Below, piece by piece: positions 9,614 through 18,400 of a stretch of 64,000 nt of DNA. The notes under the pieces were generated by a model. The model saw only the letters and a list, made by a program, of their open reading frames with translations. It ran no database searches and had not been told where the DNA came from. Location: positions 761,816-825,815 of the forward strand of contig NZ_KB903217.1 of assembly GCF_000379625.1 (NCBI RefSeq), read 5' to 3'. This DNA is from Actinomycetospora chiangmaiensis DSM 45062. GTDB lineage: Bacteria; Actinomycetota; Actinomycetes; Mycobacteriales; Pseudonocardiaceae. The stretch's first letter is position 1. Each line of letters opens with the position of its first letter. A program made the translations under genes and the position numbers.

Positions 9614-10453
9614 TCTCCGGCCCCGGTGCGGCTGCGGCTCGACCTGGCCTACGACGGCACCGACTTCGCCGGGTGGGCCCGGCAGCCGGAGCTGCGCACC
9701 GTGCAGGGCGTGCTCGAGGAGACCCTGACGATCCTCGCGCGGGAGCCGGTCGCGCTCACCGTGGCCGGCCGGACCGACGCGGGCGTTCACGCCGACGCGC
9801 AGGTGGCCCACACCGACGTGACCCCCGGCAGCACCCTGCTGGCCGCCGACGGGACGGTGCCCGACGGGCTGGTCCGCCGCCTCGCGCGGATGCTGCCGCC
9901 CGACGTGCGGGTGCACCGCCTCGCGCCCGCGCCCGCCGGGTTCGACGCCCGGTTCTCGGCCGTCCGGCGGCACTACGCGTACCGCGTCTGCACCGCGCCG
10001 TCCGGGCCCGAACCGCTGCGGGCCCGCGACACCCTGCGCTGGCCGCGGCCGGTGGACGTCGCGGCGATGGACGCGGCGGGCCGGGCCCTGCTCGGGGAGC
10101 ACGACTTCGCCGCGTTCTGCCGCCCCCGGGCCGGGGCGACCACCATCCGCGAGCTGCAGCGCCTCACGTGGCACCCCTGCGCCGGCGAGCGCGACGTCGT
10201 CGAGGCCCGGCTCTCGGCCGACGCCTTCTGCCACTCCATGGTGCGGTCGCTGGTCGGTGCCCTGCTCGCCGTCGGGGAGGGACGCCGGCCGGTCGACTGG
10301 CCGGCCTCGCTGCTCACCGCGGCGCGACGGTCGTCGGAAATCCACGTCGTGGCGGCCCACGGGCTGCGGCTGGTGGGCGTGGACTACCCGGACGACGCCG
10401 GGCTGGCGGCCCGCGCGGTGACCACCCGGGCCGTGCGCACGCTCGATCGCTGA
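9611..10453 (+). CDS. truA: tRNA pseudouridine(38-40) synthase
   Basis: 280 residues. It converts U38-U40 of the anticodon arm to pseudouridine. [26 protein letters not shown] and the catalytic-Asp motif [16 protein letters not shown] are clear, and [10 protein letters not shown] and [20 protein letters not shown] mark the C-terminal half. The start is uncertain. GTG 9611 lies at the end of a 20-bp hairpin with no good ribosome-binding site. GTG 9626, five codons later, is also in frame and would leave nine residues before YDGT, which is adequate for the fold. The rplQ-truA order is conserved in actinobacteria. Confidence 0.93.
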   Translation: MSPAPVRLRLDLAYDGTDFAGWARQPELRTVQGVLEETLTILAREPVALTVAGRTDAGVHADAQVAHTDVTPGSTLLAADGTVPDGLVRRLARMLPPDVRVHRLAPAPAGFDARFSAVRRHYAYRVCTAPSGPEPLRARDTLRWPRPVDVAAMDAAGRALLGEHDFAAFCRPRAGATTIRELQRLTWHPCAGERDVVEARLSADAFCHSMVRSLVGALLAVGEGRRPVDWPASLLTAARRSSEIHVVAAHGLRLVGVDYPDDAGLAARAVTTRAVRTLDR

Positions 10454-10462
10454 GCCGCGCCG

Positions 10463-11158
10463 TCAGGCCCGACGCACCGGTCCGAGGATCGCGGTCTCCC
10501 GGTCCGCGGTGACGAGGTCGAGCCGACGCCACAGGTTGCGTCCGAGTGCGACGACGCCGTGATCGGGCAGCGTCCGGAGCGTCTCGGCCATCGGCTCGGA
10601 GAGCCGCCACAGGCGCGTCGCGAGGTCGGCCTCCTGGGGCGGCATCCGCCCGAGCAGCACCACGTCCGCGTCGTCGGCGGCGTCGGCCACCGCCGGGGTG
10701 AGCGCGGGCAGCACCAGCAGCGTCGTGCGCCAGGGACCGAGGGGTACGCCGGGGCCGGACGCGGCAGCGCCCCGGTCCCGCACGGTGAGAACCGCATCGG
10801 TGTCCCCGGGGCCGTGGGCGCCGGGAGGCCACTCGGGGAGCGCCGCGACGACCTGCACGCGGGAGGGGTCCGCCGCGGCCCGGGCGATCGGCTCCCAGGC
10901 CGCGGCCCGTCCGGTGGCGACGTCGAGCCGGGCTCCCTGCGCGACGGTCCGCAGGGCGATCTGCCGGGCGAGGTGCAGGGCCCCGAGCACGACGATGCGG
11001 GTCCCGGCCGGGCGGAGCACCGCGAGCGTGACCGGGGACCCCGCCGGGTCGGCGCCGAGGACGACACCCGCGGGCGTGAGCGGCGCGGACAGGCCGTCGA
11101 GGGCGGCGACCGGCAGCCGCACCGCCGGGGCCCGCCGGGCCGGAGCGCGGCGGGTCAC
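10463..11158 (-). CDS. Uncharacterised cytosolic protein, last gene of the T7SS eccD arm
   Basis: 231 residues from GTG 11158, which overlaps the eccE stop by four bases (GTGA). There are no membrane helices or signal peptide. The middle (GTRIVVLGALHLARQIALRT, then ARLDVATGRAAAWEPIARAA) looks like alternating strands and helices of a Rossmann-like or degenerate P-loop domain, without an intact Walker A. The C-terminus ends LGRNLWRRLDLVTADRETAILGPVRRA. Its strict coupling to eccE implies a role in the same type VII secretion machine. I considered a detached C-terminal part of EccE and a distant FtsK-like domain. Neither can be settled by eye. It ends 9 nt from the convergent truA stop. Confidence 0.8.
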   Translation of the reverse strand: MTRRAPARRAPAVRLPVAALDGLSAPLTPAGVVLGADPAGSPVTLAVLRPAGTRIVVLGALHLARQIALRTVAQGARLDVATGRAAAWEPIARAAADPSRVQVVAALPEWPPGAHGPGDTDAVLTVRDRGAAASGPGVPLGPWRTTLLVLPALTPAVADAADDADVVLLGRMPPQEADLATRLWRLSEPMAETLRTLPDHGVVALGRNLWRRLDLVTADRETAILGPVRRA

Positions 11159-12372
11159 CGGGACCCGCCCACGGGCAGGGTCGCGCGCAGGCCGGCCGCC
11201 TGCCGGCCGTGCAGCGGATCGAGGTGCACACCCCGGGCACGCGCCGCGGCGACGAGGTCCCGTCCGGCGGTGACGACGTCGGTCGGCCCCAGCCCGGTGA
11301 CCCGGACGTGGAGGTCGAGCCCCACCTCGTCGGGGTCGTCGGCGGCGACGAGGGAGAGCGCCACCGTCGAGACCGCGCCCGGGGCGGCGAGGGCGTCGAG
11401 GTCGAGGGCGGCACCGAACGTGGTCGCCGACCAGGTCGCATGGCCCACCTCCCCGAGCACCACGGCGTCCCAGCGCTCCTGCACCCCGCCGGGCGTGCGG
11501 TCGAGATCGGTCCCGGCGGCGACGGCCACCGCCTCCCGGACGTCGGCCCGGTCGAGCGGCCGGACCGGGACGTCGTGGTCGGCGAGGACCCGGCCGATCC
11601 GGGCCAGGGACCCGACGAGGGCCCGGCGCGCCCCGAGGACCCCGCCGCCCCGGTCGGCCACCGCGTCGGGGCAGCGCTGCGGGTCGAGCCGGACGACCAG
11701 CCACAGGCTCCGGTGCGCGGCGTCGGACAGCGGACCGAGCACCTCGCGGTGCGCCTCGTGGGCCGGACCGTCGCCGACACCCGGCCGCACGTGCCGCACC
11801 ACCGTCACCGCGTCCACCACGACGCCGCGGTCGGACAGCGTGCCCGCCAGCGCCGCCAGCGGCAGCCCGACGGGTCCGCCGCCGACCGCGCCCGCGCCGT
11901 CGTCGGTCCCGCGGTGGCCGGCCCCGTCCTCACCGGGGCCGCCGTCGGGTGGGTCGAGCACGAGCGGCAGCTCCTCGGGATCGGGGGCCAGCACGGCGCT
12001 CCACGCACCGTCCTCGCCGCCCAGCAGCGCCACCGGACGGCCGTCGTGGTCGACGGTCTCGACGACGTCGAGCGGGCCGAGCGCGGCGTCGACGGCGGGC
12101 ACCCCCACCCCGTCGTCGGGACCGGTCGCGGCACGTTCCCGGGGGCGGGTCCGGTGGCGCAGCGCGAGCAGCGCCCACCTGCCCAGCAGCTCGCCGCGGA
12201 CGCGGACGAGACCCGCCACGAGGGCGAGCGAGAGGACGACGCCGGCGACGGGGAGCCCGGCGCCGAGGGCGAGCAGCCCCAGCGCCAGTGCGAGCCCGAT
12301 CTCGGCGAGCAGGACCCCGGTGAGCGGCAGCGGACCGAGGGCCGGCTCCCCGGGGCGGGGGCCTGCGCTCAC
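11155..12372 (-). CDS. eccE: Type VII secretion protein EccE-like
   Basis: 405 residues from GTG 12372. Two closely spaced hydrophobic segments lie near the N-terminus (PLTGVLLAEIGLALALGLLALG and GLPVAGVVLSLALVAGLV), followed by RVRGELLGRWALLALRHR. This is the architecture of EccE, the peripheral membrane subunit of the ESX core complex. A long soluble part follows (…WLVVRLDPQRCPDAVADRGG…), as in EccE. Start and stop overlap neighbours by GTGA on both sides. Mycobacterial ESX-4 lacks eccE. ESX-4-like loci of other actinobacteria often have it, so this fits the ancestral type. Confidence 0.75.
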   Translation of the reverse strand: MSAGPRPGEPALGPLPLTGVLLAEIGLALALGLLALGAGLPVAGVVLSLALVAGLVRVRGELLGRWALLALRHRTRPRERAATGPDDGVGVPAVDAALGPLDVVETVDHDGRPVALLGGEDGAWSAVLAPDPEELPLVLDPPDGGPGEDGAGHRGTDDGAGAVGGGPVGLPLAALAGTLSDRGVVVDAVTVVRHVRPGVGDGPAHEAHREVLGPLSDAAHRSLWLVVRLDPQRCPDAVADRGGGVLGARRALVGSLARIGRVLADHDVPVRPLDRADVREAVAVAAGTDLDRTPGGVQERWDAVVLGEVGHATWSATTFGAALDLDALAAPGAVSTVALSLVAADDPDEVGLDLHVRVTGLGPTDVVTAGRDLVAAARARGVHLDPLHGRQAAGLRATLPVGGSR

Positions 12373-13697
12373 GAGCGCCGCCGACGGCGGAGCAGGGCCA
12401 TCGAGAGCGCGGCCGCGAGGACCGCCGCCCCGGCGACGAGGGCCCAGCCCGACCCGCCGTTCCCGCCGGGCGGGGGCGACCCGGCCGGTGCGGGTGGCAC
12501 CGACGCGGGCCGGGTCCCCGCCAGGGCCGCGGCGACGTCGAGGGCGCCGGCGCCGACGACGACGGGCGTCGCTCCCGGGACCGGGGCCGCGGTGTCCCGC
12601 AGCCGCGCGACGACCGCGGCCGCGGACAGCGTGGGGAACCGGGCCCGGAGCAGCGCCGCCGCCCCCGCGACCCGGGCCGCCGCGAAACTGGTGCCCGCGA
12701 CGGGTTCGGGTGCGGAGCCGGGCAGCGTGAGGTCGGTGGTGAGGCCGGCCGACCGGGCGTCCAGCGCGGCCGGGACCCGGCCCGGCGCCGCGATCCCGAC
12801 CCACGGTCCGGCGAGCGACACACGGTCCGGAGCGCCGTCGTCGTCGAGGGCGCCGACCGTGAGCACCTCGGTGGGGTCGAGCCCGAACCATGCGGGCACC
12901 GGGACCGTCGTCACCCGCTGGTCGGCAGGCGCCGGGTCGTTCGCCGGGCACGCGGACCCGGCGTTGCCGGCCGCCGCGACCACGACGACGTCGCGCGCCA
13001 CGGCCTCGCGGACCGCGGCCCGCAGGGCCCCCGTCGCGGTGTCGGCCCCGCCGATCAGCGCCGCGGCGGGACGACAGGCGGCGAGGGCCAGGGTCAGCAC
13101 CCGCACCTCGGGGACGGCGACGGCGGCGCGGACCGCACGGGCGAGCACGGCCTCGTCCCCGGCACCCCCGGTGGCGGTGCGGGACCAGGCGGTGTCGGCG
13201 CGGACGGCCAGGACGCGGGCCCCGGGGGCGACGCCGACGACCCCGTCGTCGGGGGCGGGCGCGGCGGCCACCACCCCGGCGACCGCCGTCCCGTGCCCGT
13301 CGCAGTCCGCCCGGGCCGACCGGCCCGCCACGAAGTCGCCGCCGTCGATCACCCCGCCGGTGAGCCGCGGGTGGGCGGCCACGCCGGAGTCGACGACGGC
13401 GACCAGCACCCCGTCCCCGCCGGCGCCGGGCACGGCGTCCGGTTCCGGTGTGAGGGCCTCGAGCGCGCCGGGGGGCACGCCGACGGGGCAGGCGCCCAGC
13501 GGGGTGAGGCCGGGCAGGGCGTCCGGCGCGCGGGGCAGGGCGGCCAGGGCCCCCGGGTCGGGGGCGGGCGCGGGCGGGGGCGCGACGGGGATCGCGGTCC
13601 CGACGTCGGGTCCCGCCGCGGCCGGGAGGCCGGGGGCGAGCAGGCCCGCCGTCAGGAGGGCACCGAGCACCGCGCGGCGCAGGCCCGTCGGGGTCAC
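12369..13697 (-). CDS. mycP: Mycosin, membrane-anchored subtilisin-like protease MycP
   Basis: 442 residues from GTG 13697. N-terminal signal sequence (LRRAVLGALLTAGLLAPGLPAAAG). Subtilase catalytic triad: Asp in VAVVDSGVAAHP, His in DCDGHGTAVAGVV, Ser in VAGTSFAAARVAGAAALL. The C-terminus has a Pro/Gly linker, one transmembrane helix (WALVAGAAVLAAALSMALL) and an Arg-rich stop-transfer tail (RRRRRS). Mycosins are required for ESX stability and process some substrates on the outer face of the membrane. It is coupled by GTGA overlaps to eccD upstream and eccE downstream. Confidence 0.93.
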   Translation of the reverse strand: MTPTGLRRAVLGALLTAGLLAPGLPAAAGPDVGTAIPVAPPPAPAPDPGALAALPRAPDALPGLTPLGACPVGVPPGALEALTPEPDAVPGAGGDGVLVAVVDSGVAAHPRLTGGVIDGGDFVAGRSARADCDGHGTAVAGVVAAAPAPDDGVVGVAPGARVLAVRADTAWSRTATGGAGDEAVLARAVRAAVAVPEVRVLTLALAACRPAAALIGGADTATGALRAAVREAVARDVVVVAAAGNAGSACPANDPAPADQRVTTVPVPAWFGLDPTEVLTVGALDDDGAPDRVSLAGPWVGIAAPGRVPAALDARSAGLTTDLTLPGSAPEPVAGTSFAAARVAGAAALLRARFPTLSAAAVVARLRDTAAPVPGATPVVVGAGALDVAAALAGTRPASVPPAPAGSPPPGGNGGSGWALVAGAAVLAAALSMALLRRRRRS

Positions 13698-15286
13698 GAC
13701 AGCCGCACCACCGCGAACAGGTCGGCGACCGCGCACGCCAGCGGCAGGACCGCCGCGATCGCGACGCCCTCGAGCACGTCCACGGTCCGCCGGACGCCGG
13801 GGGCGGCGCGCCGCCGCGGCCCCACCGCGCCGAGGACCACCAGGGCCGCGCCGACGACGGCGGCCGCGAGGCCGATCCCGAGCCGGGCCGCGCCGGGCGG
13901 AGCGGCGGCGACGGCGCCGACCGCGAGGCCCGCCGCACCCGCGAGCGCCCCGAGCAGCAGGACCGCCGCCGGCACGGCGTTGGCGTAGCTGCGCGAGCGC
14001 AGGGCGACGAGCACGACGAGCAGGACCGCCAGGACGGCGCCGACGGTGCCGCGCCAGCCGGACGGCGGGGCCAGGCCGAGCACCGCCACCGCCACGACCA
14101 GCACGGCGACCGTGCCCCCGGCGAGCCCGGTCAGCACCGCGTGCGCGCGGTCGGCCCGACGGTCGAGGACCGCCGCGTCCCCGGGCCCGGGATCGGCGGC
14201 GTCGTCGGCCGCGGACAGCGGCACCTCGGGCAGGGGGAGCCGGGCGAACAGGACGGCCAACCGTGGCAGCACGGACAGGGTGACCAGGGCCAGTGCCCCG
14301 GCACCCGCCGCGGCCGCCGCGGGTTCGAGCGGACCGGCCCCTCGCGCGCCCGCGACCGCGCCCGCGACGGTGGCGACCGCGCCCGTGGCGGTACCCAGGA
14401 CCGCGGCCGTCGCGAGCCCGGTCCCGACGGCGAGCGCGACCCGGTCGGTCCGGGGCGCGGCGAGCAGCGCGGTGCCGGCCGCGACGAGTGCGAGCGCGGC
14501 CGCGACGAGCAGATGCGGGCCCCCGAGTCCGACCGTCAGCGGGGCGGCGTCGGGGCCGGGGACGACGGCGAGGCCGCACACGGCGGCGGCCCCCGTCGCG
14601 ACGGCGACGAGGACGGCCGCCGGGCCGGGGCGGTGGGCGAGGCGTGGCGTCAGCGCGGCGAGGACCGTGCCGGCGAGCGCGAGGACGGCGGCGGCGCCGG
14701 CGGTGACCGCGCCGCCCGCGGTGCCCGGCCCGCGTCCGGCGGCGAGCAGCGCCCCGAGCGTCGCCGCCCCCGCGACGAGGCCTCCGAGCAGGCCGAAGCG
14801 GTGCGCCCAGCCCGCGTCCCAGGGCCGGAACGCGGCGGGCCGGGACTCCGCGAGCGCGTCGACGACGTCGTCGTAGAGCGGGGCCGGGGCGGCGTCCTCC
14901 CGCCGACGCAGCACGAGCTGGTCGCCGTCGAGGACCTCGAGCTCGTCGAGGGTGTGCCGCGGATCGACCGGGGCCCGCCCGAGCGCGGCCAGCGTCCAGC
15001 CCGTCGCCCCCGCGCGGTCCGCGCTGCGCACCGGCGCGTGGCTCCAGGCGGCGGGGGCCGGGGCGGCGGCGTCGGCGCCGGTCAGCTCGACGAGGACCGG
15101 GAGCAGCTCGCCCACCGGGACGTCGCCGGGCAGCGCCAGGTCCACCCGCGTGGTCGGTGCGAGCACCGAGACGCGGGTGACGGCGGCGGCCTCGGGCAGG
15201 GGCACGGGCGGGACCGCCGCGAGGGCGCTCGCCGACGGCTCCTCCCGCCGCACGGGCGCCGTCGTCCGGCCGTTGCCGCTGCCCAC
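13694..15286 (-). CDS. eccD: Type VII secretion membrane channel protein EccD
   Basis: 530 residues. Residues about 33-125 are a ubiquitin-like domain (VSVLAPTTRVDLALPGDVPV, then LDELEVLDGDQLVLRRRED). After PLYDDVVDALAESRPAAFRPWD come about eleven hydrophobic helices to the end. That is the EccD topology: dimers of EccD form the membrane vestibule of the ESX core. The gene starts at GTG 15286, preceded by GGAGGTGGG, and is divergent from eccC across a 137-bp region, the same head-to-head arrangement as eccD4/eccC4 of M. tuberculosis ESX-4. Confidence 0.92.
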   Translation of the reverse strand: MGSGNGRTTAPVRREEPSASALAAVPPVPLPEAAAVTRVSVLAPTTRVDLALPGDVPVGELLPVLVELTGADAAAPAPAAWSHAPVRSADRAGATGWTLAALGRAPVDPRHTLDELEVLDGDQLVLRRREDAAPAPLYDDVVDALAESRPAAFRPWDAGWAHRFGLLGGLVAGAATLGALLAAGRGPGTAGGAVTAGAAAVLALAGTVLAALTPRLAHRPGPAAVLVAVATGAAAVCGLAVVPGPDAAPLTVGLGGPHLLVAAALALVAAGTALLAAPRTDRVALAVGTGLATAAVLGTATGAVATVAGAVAGARGAGPLEPAAAAAGAGALALVTLSVLPRLAVLFARLPLPEVPLSAADDAADPGPGDAAVLDRRADRAHAVLTGLAGGTVAVLVVAVAVLGLAPPSGWRGTVGAVLAVLLVVLVALRSRSYANAVPAAVLLLGALAGAAGLAVGAVAAAPPGAARLGIGLAAAVVGAALVVLGAVGPRRRAAPGVRRTVDVLEGVAIAAVLPLACAVADLFAVVRLS

Positions 15287-15423
15287 CCGGGCCCACCTCC
15301 GTCGCGTCCGTTCTGCGTCGTTCCCGCCCCGATCGGGTGATCGGCTCCCTAGTATGGCCAGCGCACCGACCCGCGTGGCGTTAACACGGAGATCCGCGCG
15401 GCGCCGGCGGGGGAGGGAGGGGT
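15287..15423. promoter_or_regulatory. Divergent promoter region eccD / eccC
   Basis: 137 bp holding control signals for both T7SS arms. CCGATC (15329-15334) and GATCGG (15339-15344) form a 6-bp inverted repeat with a GGGT spacer, a possible operator. TAGTAT at 15351-15356 on the plus strand and CATACT on the minus strand are overlapping -10-like elements. GGGAGGGAGG just before the eccC GTG is a strong ribosome-binding site. The region is slightly less GC-rich than its surroundings. Confidence 0.5.
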
Positions 15424-18400
15424 GTGGGCACGCAGGTCGTCCGGCGCGGGCCGCGCGAGGCCGCCCCGGTGATGCCCGGCGGCGAGCTCGCGCTCGAGGC
15501 CCCGCCCGAGGAACCGCGCGTCGCGCCCACCGGGCTGCTGCCGCGCCTGCTCCCGATGGTCATGGTGCTCGCCTCGGTGGGCTTCGTCGTGGTGCTCGGG
15601 ATCGACAACCCGACGTCGTGGCTGTTCGGGGGCATGATCGCGCTGTCGACGCTCGGGATGGTCGCGGGCGGCTTCTCCCGGGGCGGTGCGCAGCGCCGGG
15701 CCGAGGCCGACGCCGAGCGTGCCGACTACCTGCGCTACCTCGCCCAGGTGCGGCGCCGCACCCGCGCGGTGGCCGCCGAGCAGCGCGCGAGCCTGGCGTG
15801 GACCCACCCCGACCCCGACGCGCTGGTGTCCCTGGCCCGAGGCCCCCGCACCTGGGAGCGGCGCCCCGGGGACCCCGACTTCGCCCACGTCCGCGTCGGG
15901 CGGGGCGCCCAGCGCCTCGCGACGGCACTCGTGCCGCCGCAGACCGGGCCGGTCACGGACCTGGAACCGGTGACGACGGCGGCCCTGCGCCGGTTCGTGC
16001 GCGCCCACTCGGTGGTCGAGGCGCTCCCGACGGCGGTCTCGCTGCGCGCCTTCGCCGCGGTCGCGATCACCGGCCCCGACGCGAGCCCGGCCGGGTGGGA
16101 ACGCCGCCGGGCGCTGGCGCGGGCCGTCGTCGCCCAGCTGGTCACGCTGCACTCCCCGGACGACCTGCTGCTCGCCGTCGTCTGCGGGGAGCGCTCGCGC
16201 GCGGACTGGGAGTGGGTGAAGTGGCTGCCGCACGTCGCGCACCCGCGGCTGCACGACGGGGCGGGCCCGGTGCGCATGATCGCGTCCTCGTTCGCGACCG
16301 TCCGGACCTGGCTGGCGCCCGAGCTCGCGGACCGCGCACGGTTCAGCCGCGGTGCCACCCCGGCCGCCCCGCACGTGGTGGTGGTCTGCGACGGCGGGGA
16401 CGTCGCCGACCCCGCCGCGCCGGGGGACGACCCGGCCGAGGAGGGCCTCGTCGGGCTCACCCTGATCGACCTCGCCGCCCGGCTCGACCCCCTGGTCGCC
16501 CGTCGGGGCCTGCGGCTGGTCGTCGCCCCCGACCCGGAGCGGCCCGACGTCGACCGCCTCGGGGCGGCCACGGACGTCGGCGTCGAGTGGTTCGGGCGCC
16601 CCGACGCGCTGCGCGGGGCCGAGGCCGAGGCCCTCGCGCGCCGCCTCGCGCCGTGCCGCACACCGGCCGCCGCGCCGGAGGGCCCGGGTCCCGCGGCGCC
16701 GGGGCTGCTCGACCTGCTCGGGGTCCCCGGCAGCCCGGAGACCTTCGACGTCGCCGCGGCCTGGCGTGCCCGCGCCCCGCGGGACCGGCTGCGGGTGCCC
16801 TTCGGGCTGGGCGAGGACGGCGAGCCGGTCGAGCTCGACCTCAAGGAGGCCGCCCAGGAGGGCATGGGCCCGCACGGGCTGTGCGTGGGCGCGACCGGCT
16901 CCGGCAAGTCCGAGCTGCTCCGGACCCTCGTGCTCGGGCTCATCACCACCCACTCGTCGGCCGCGCTCAACCTCGTCCTGGTGGACTTCAAGGGCGGCGC
17001 GACGTTCGCGGGTCTGGCCGACGCGCCCCACGTCGCGGCCGTCATCACGAACCTCGCCGACGACCTGGCGCTGGTCGACCGCATGCAGGACGCCCTCGCG
17101 GGCGAGATGACCCGCCGTCAGGAACTGCTGCGGGGCGCCGGGAACCTCGCGAGCGTCGCCGACTACGAGCGCGCCCGCGAGCGCGGCGCCGACCTGACCC
17201 CGCTGCCGGCGCTGTTCGTCGTGGTCGACGAGTTCTCCGAGCTGCTGCACCGGAAGCCGGACCTGGCCGACCTCTTCACCGCGATCGGCCGCCTCGGGCG
17301 CTCGCTGCAGATCCACCTGCTGCTCGCGTCGCAGCGCGTCGACGAGGGGCGGTTGCGCGGCCTCGAGTCCCACCTCTCCTACCGCATCGGGCTGCGGACG
17401 TTCTCCGCCGCGGACTCGCGCGCCGTGCTCGGGGTCCCCGACGCCGCGTCGCTGCCCGCGGTCCCGGGCACCGGGTACCTGCGCTCGGACACCTCGACGA
17501 TGGTGCGGTTCACCGCGGGCTACGTGTCCGGCCCGACGCGGCGGCCCGGCGGCCGCCGTCGACCGACGACCACCGCGGGGTCCCGACGACGGGCCGTCCC
17601 CCGGCCCTTCCACGGCGGCTGGGTCGATCCGCCGGACGGGCCCGTCGTCGGCCCCGCGGCGCCCGACCACGAGCCCGACGACGCCGCACCGAGCGTGCTC
17701 GACACCGTGGTCGACCGGCTGCGCGACGCGGGACCGCCGGCGCACGAGGTGTGGTTGCCGCCGCTGGCCGGCCCGGTCGACCTGGCCACGCTGCTCCCGC
17801 CGCTGCAGGACACCGACCGCGGCCGACGGGCGCCCGGATTTCCCGCCAACGGCACGCTACGGCTGCCGCTCGGGCTCGTCGACCGGCCCTACGAGCAGCG
17901 CCGCGAGGTGCTGTGGGCGGACCTGTCCGGGGCCGCGGGCCACGTCGGGGTGGCCGGTGGACCGCGGGCCGGGACCTCGACGCTGCTGCGGACCCTGGTG
18001 TGCGCCGCGGCGCTCACGCACACCCCCGACGAACTGGGCTTCCACGTCGTCGACCTCGGCGGCGGCACCCTCGCCGGGCTCGCTGACCTCCCGCACGTCG
18101 GCACGGTGGCCGGCCGCGGCGACACCGACCTGGTGCGCCGCGTCGTCGGGGAGGTCGCCGCCGTGGCCGTCGCCCGCGAGCGCTGGTTCCGCGAGCACGG
18201 CATCGACTCGGTGGCCGACCTGCGCGACCGGCGCCGCCGGGGCGAGGACCTGCCCGACCCCGGGCGCGACCTCGTGCTCGTGATCGACGGGTGGCACGCC
18301 TTCCGCACCGACCACGAGGCGCTGGAGTCGACCGTCATCACCCTGGCGACCACCGGCCTGTCCTACGGCGTGCACGTGGCGATCGGGGTCGGCCGGTGGG

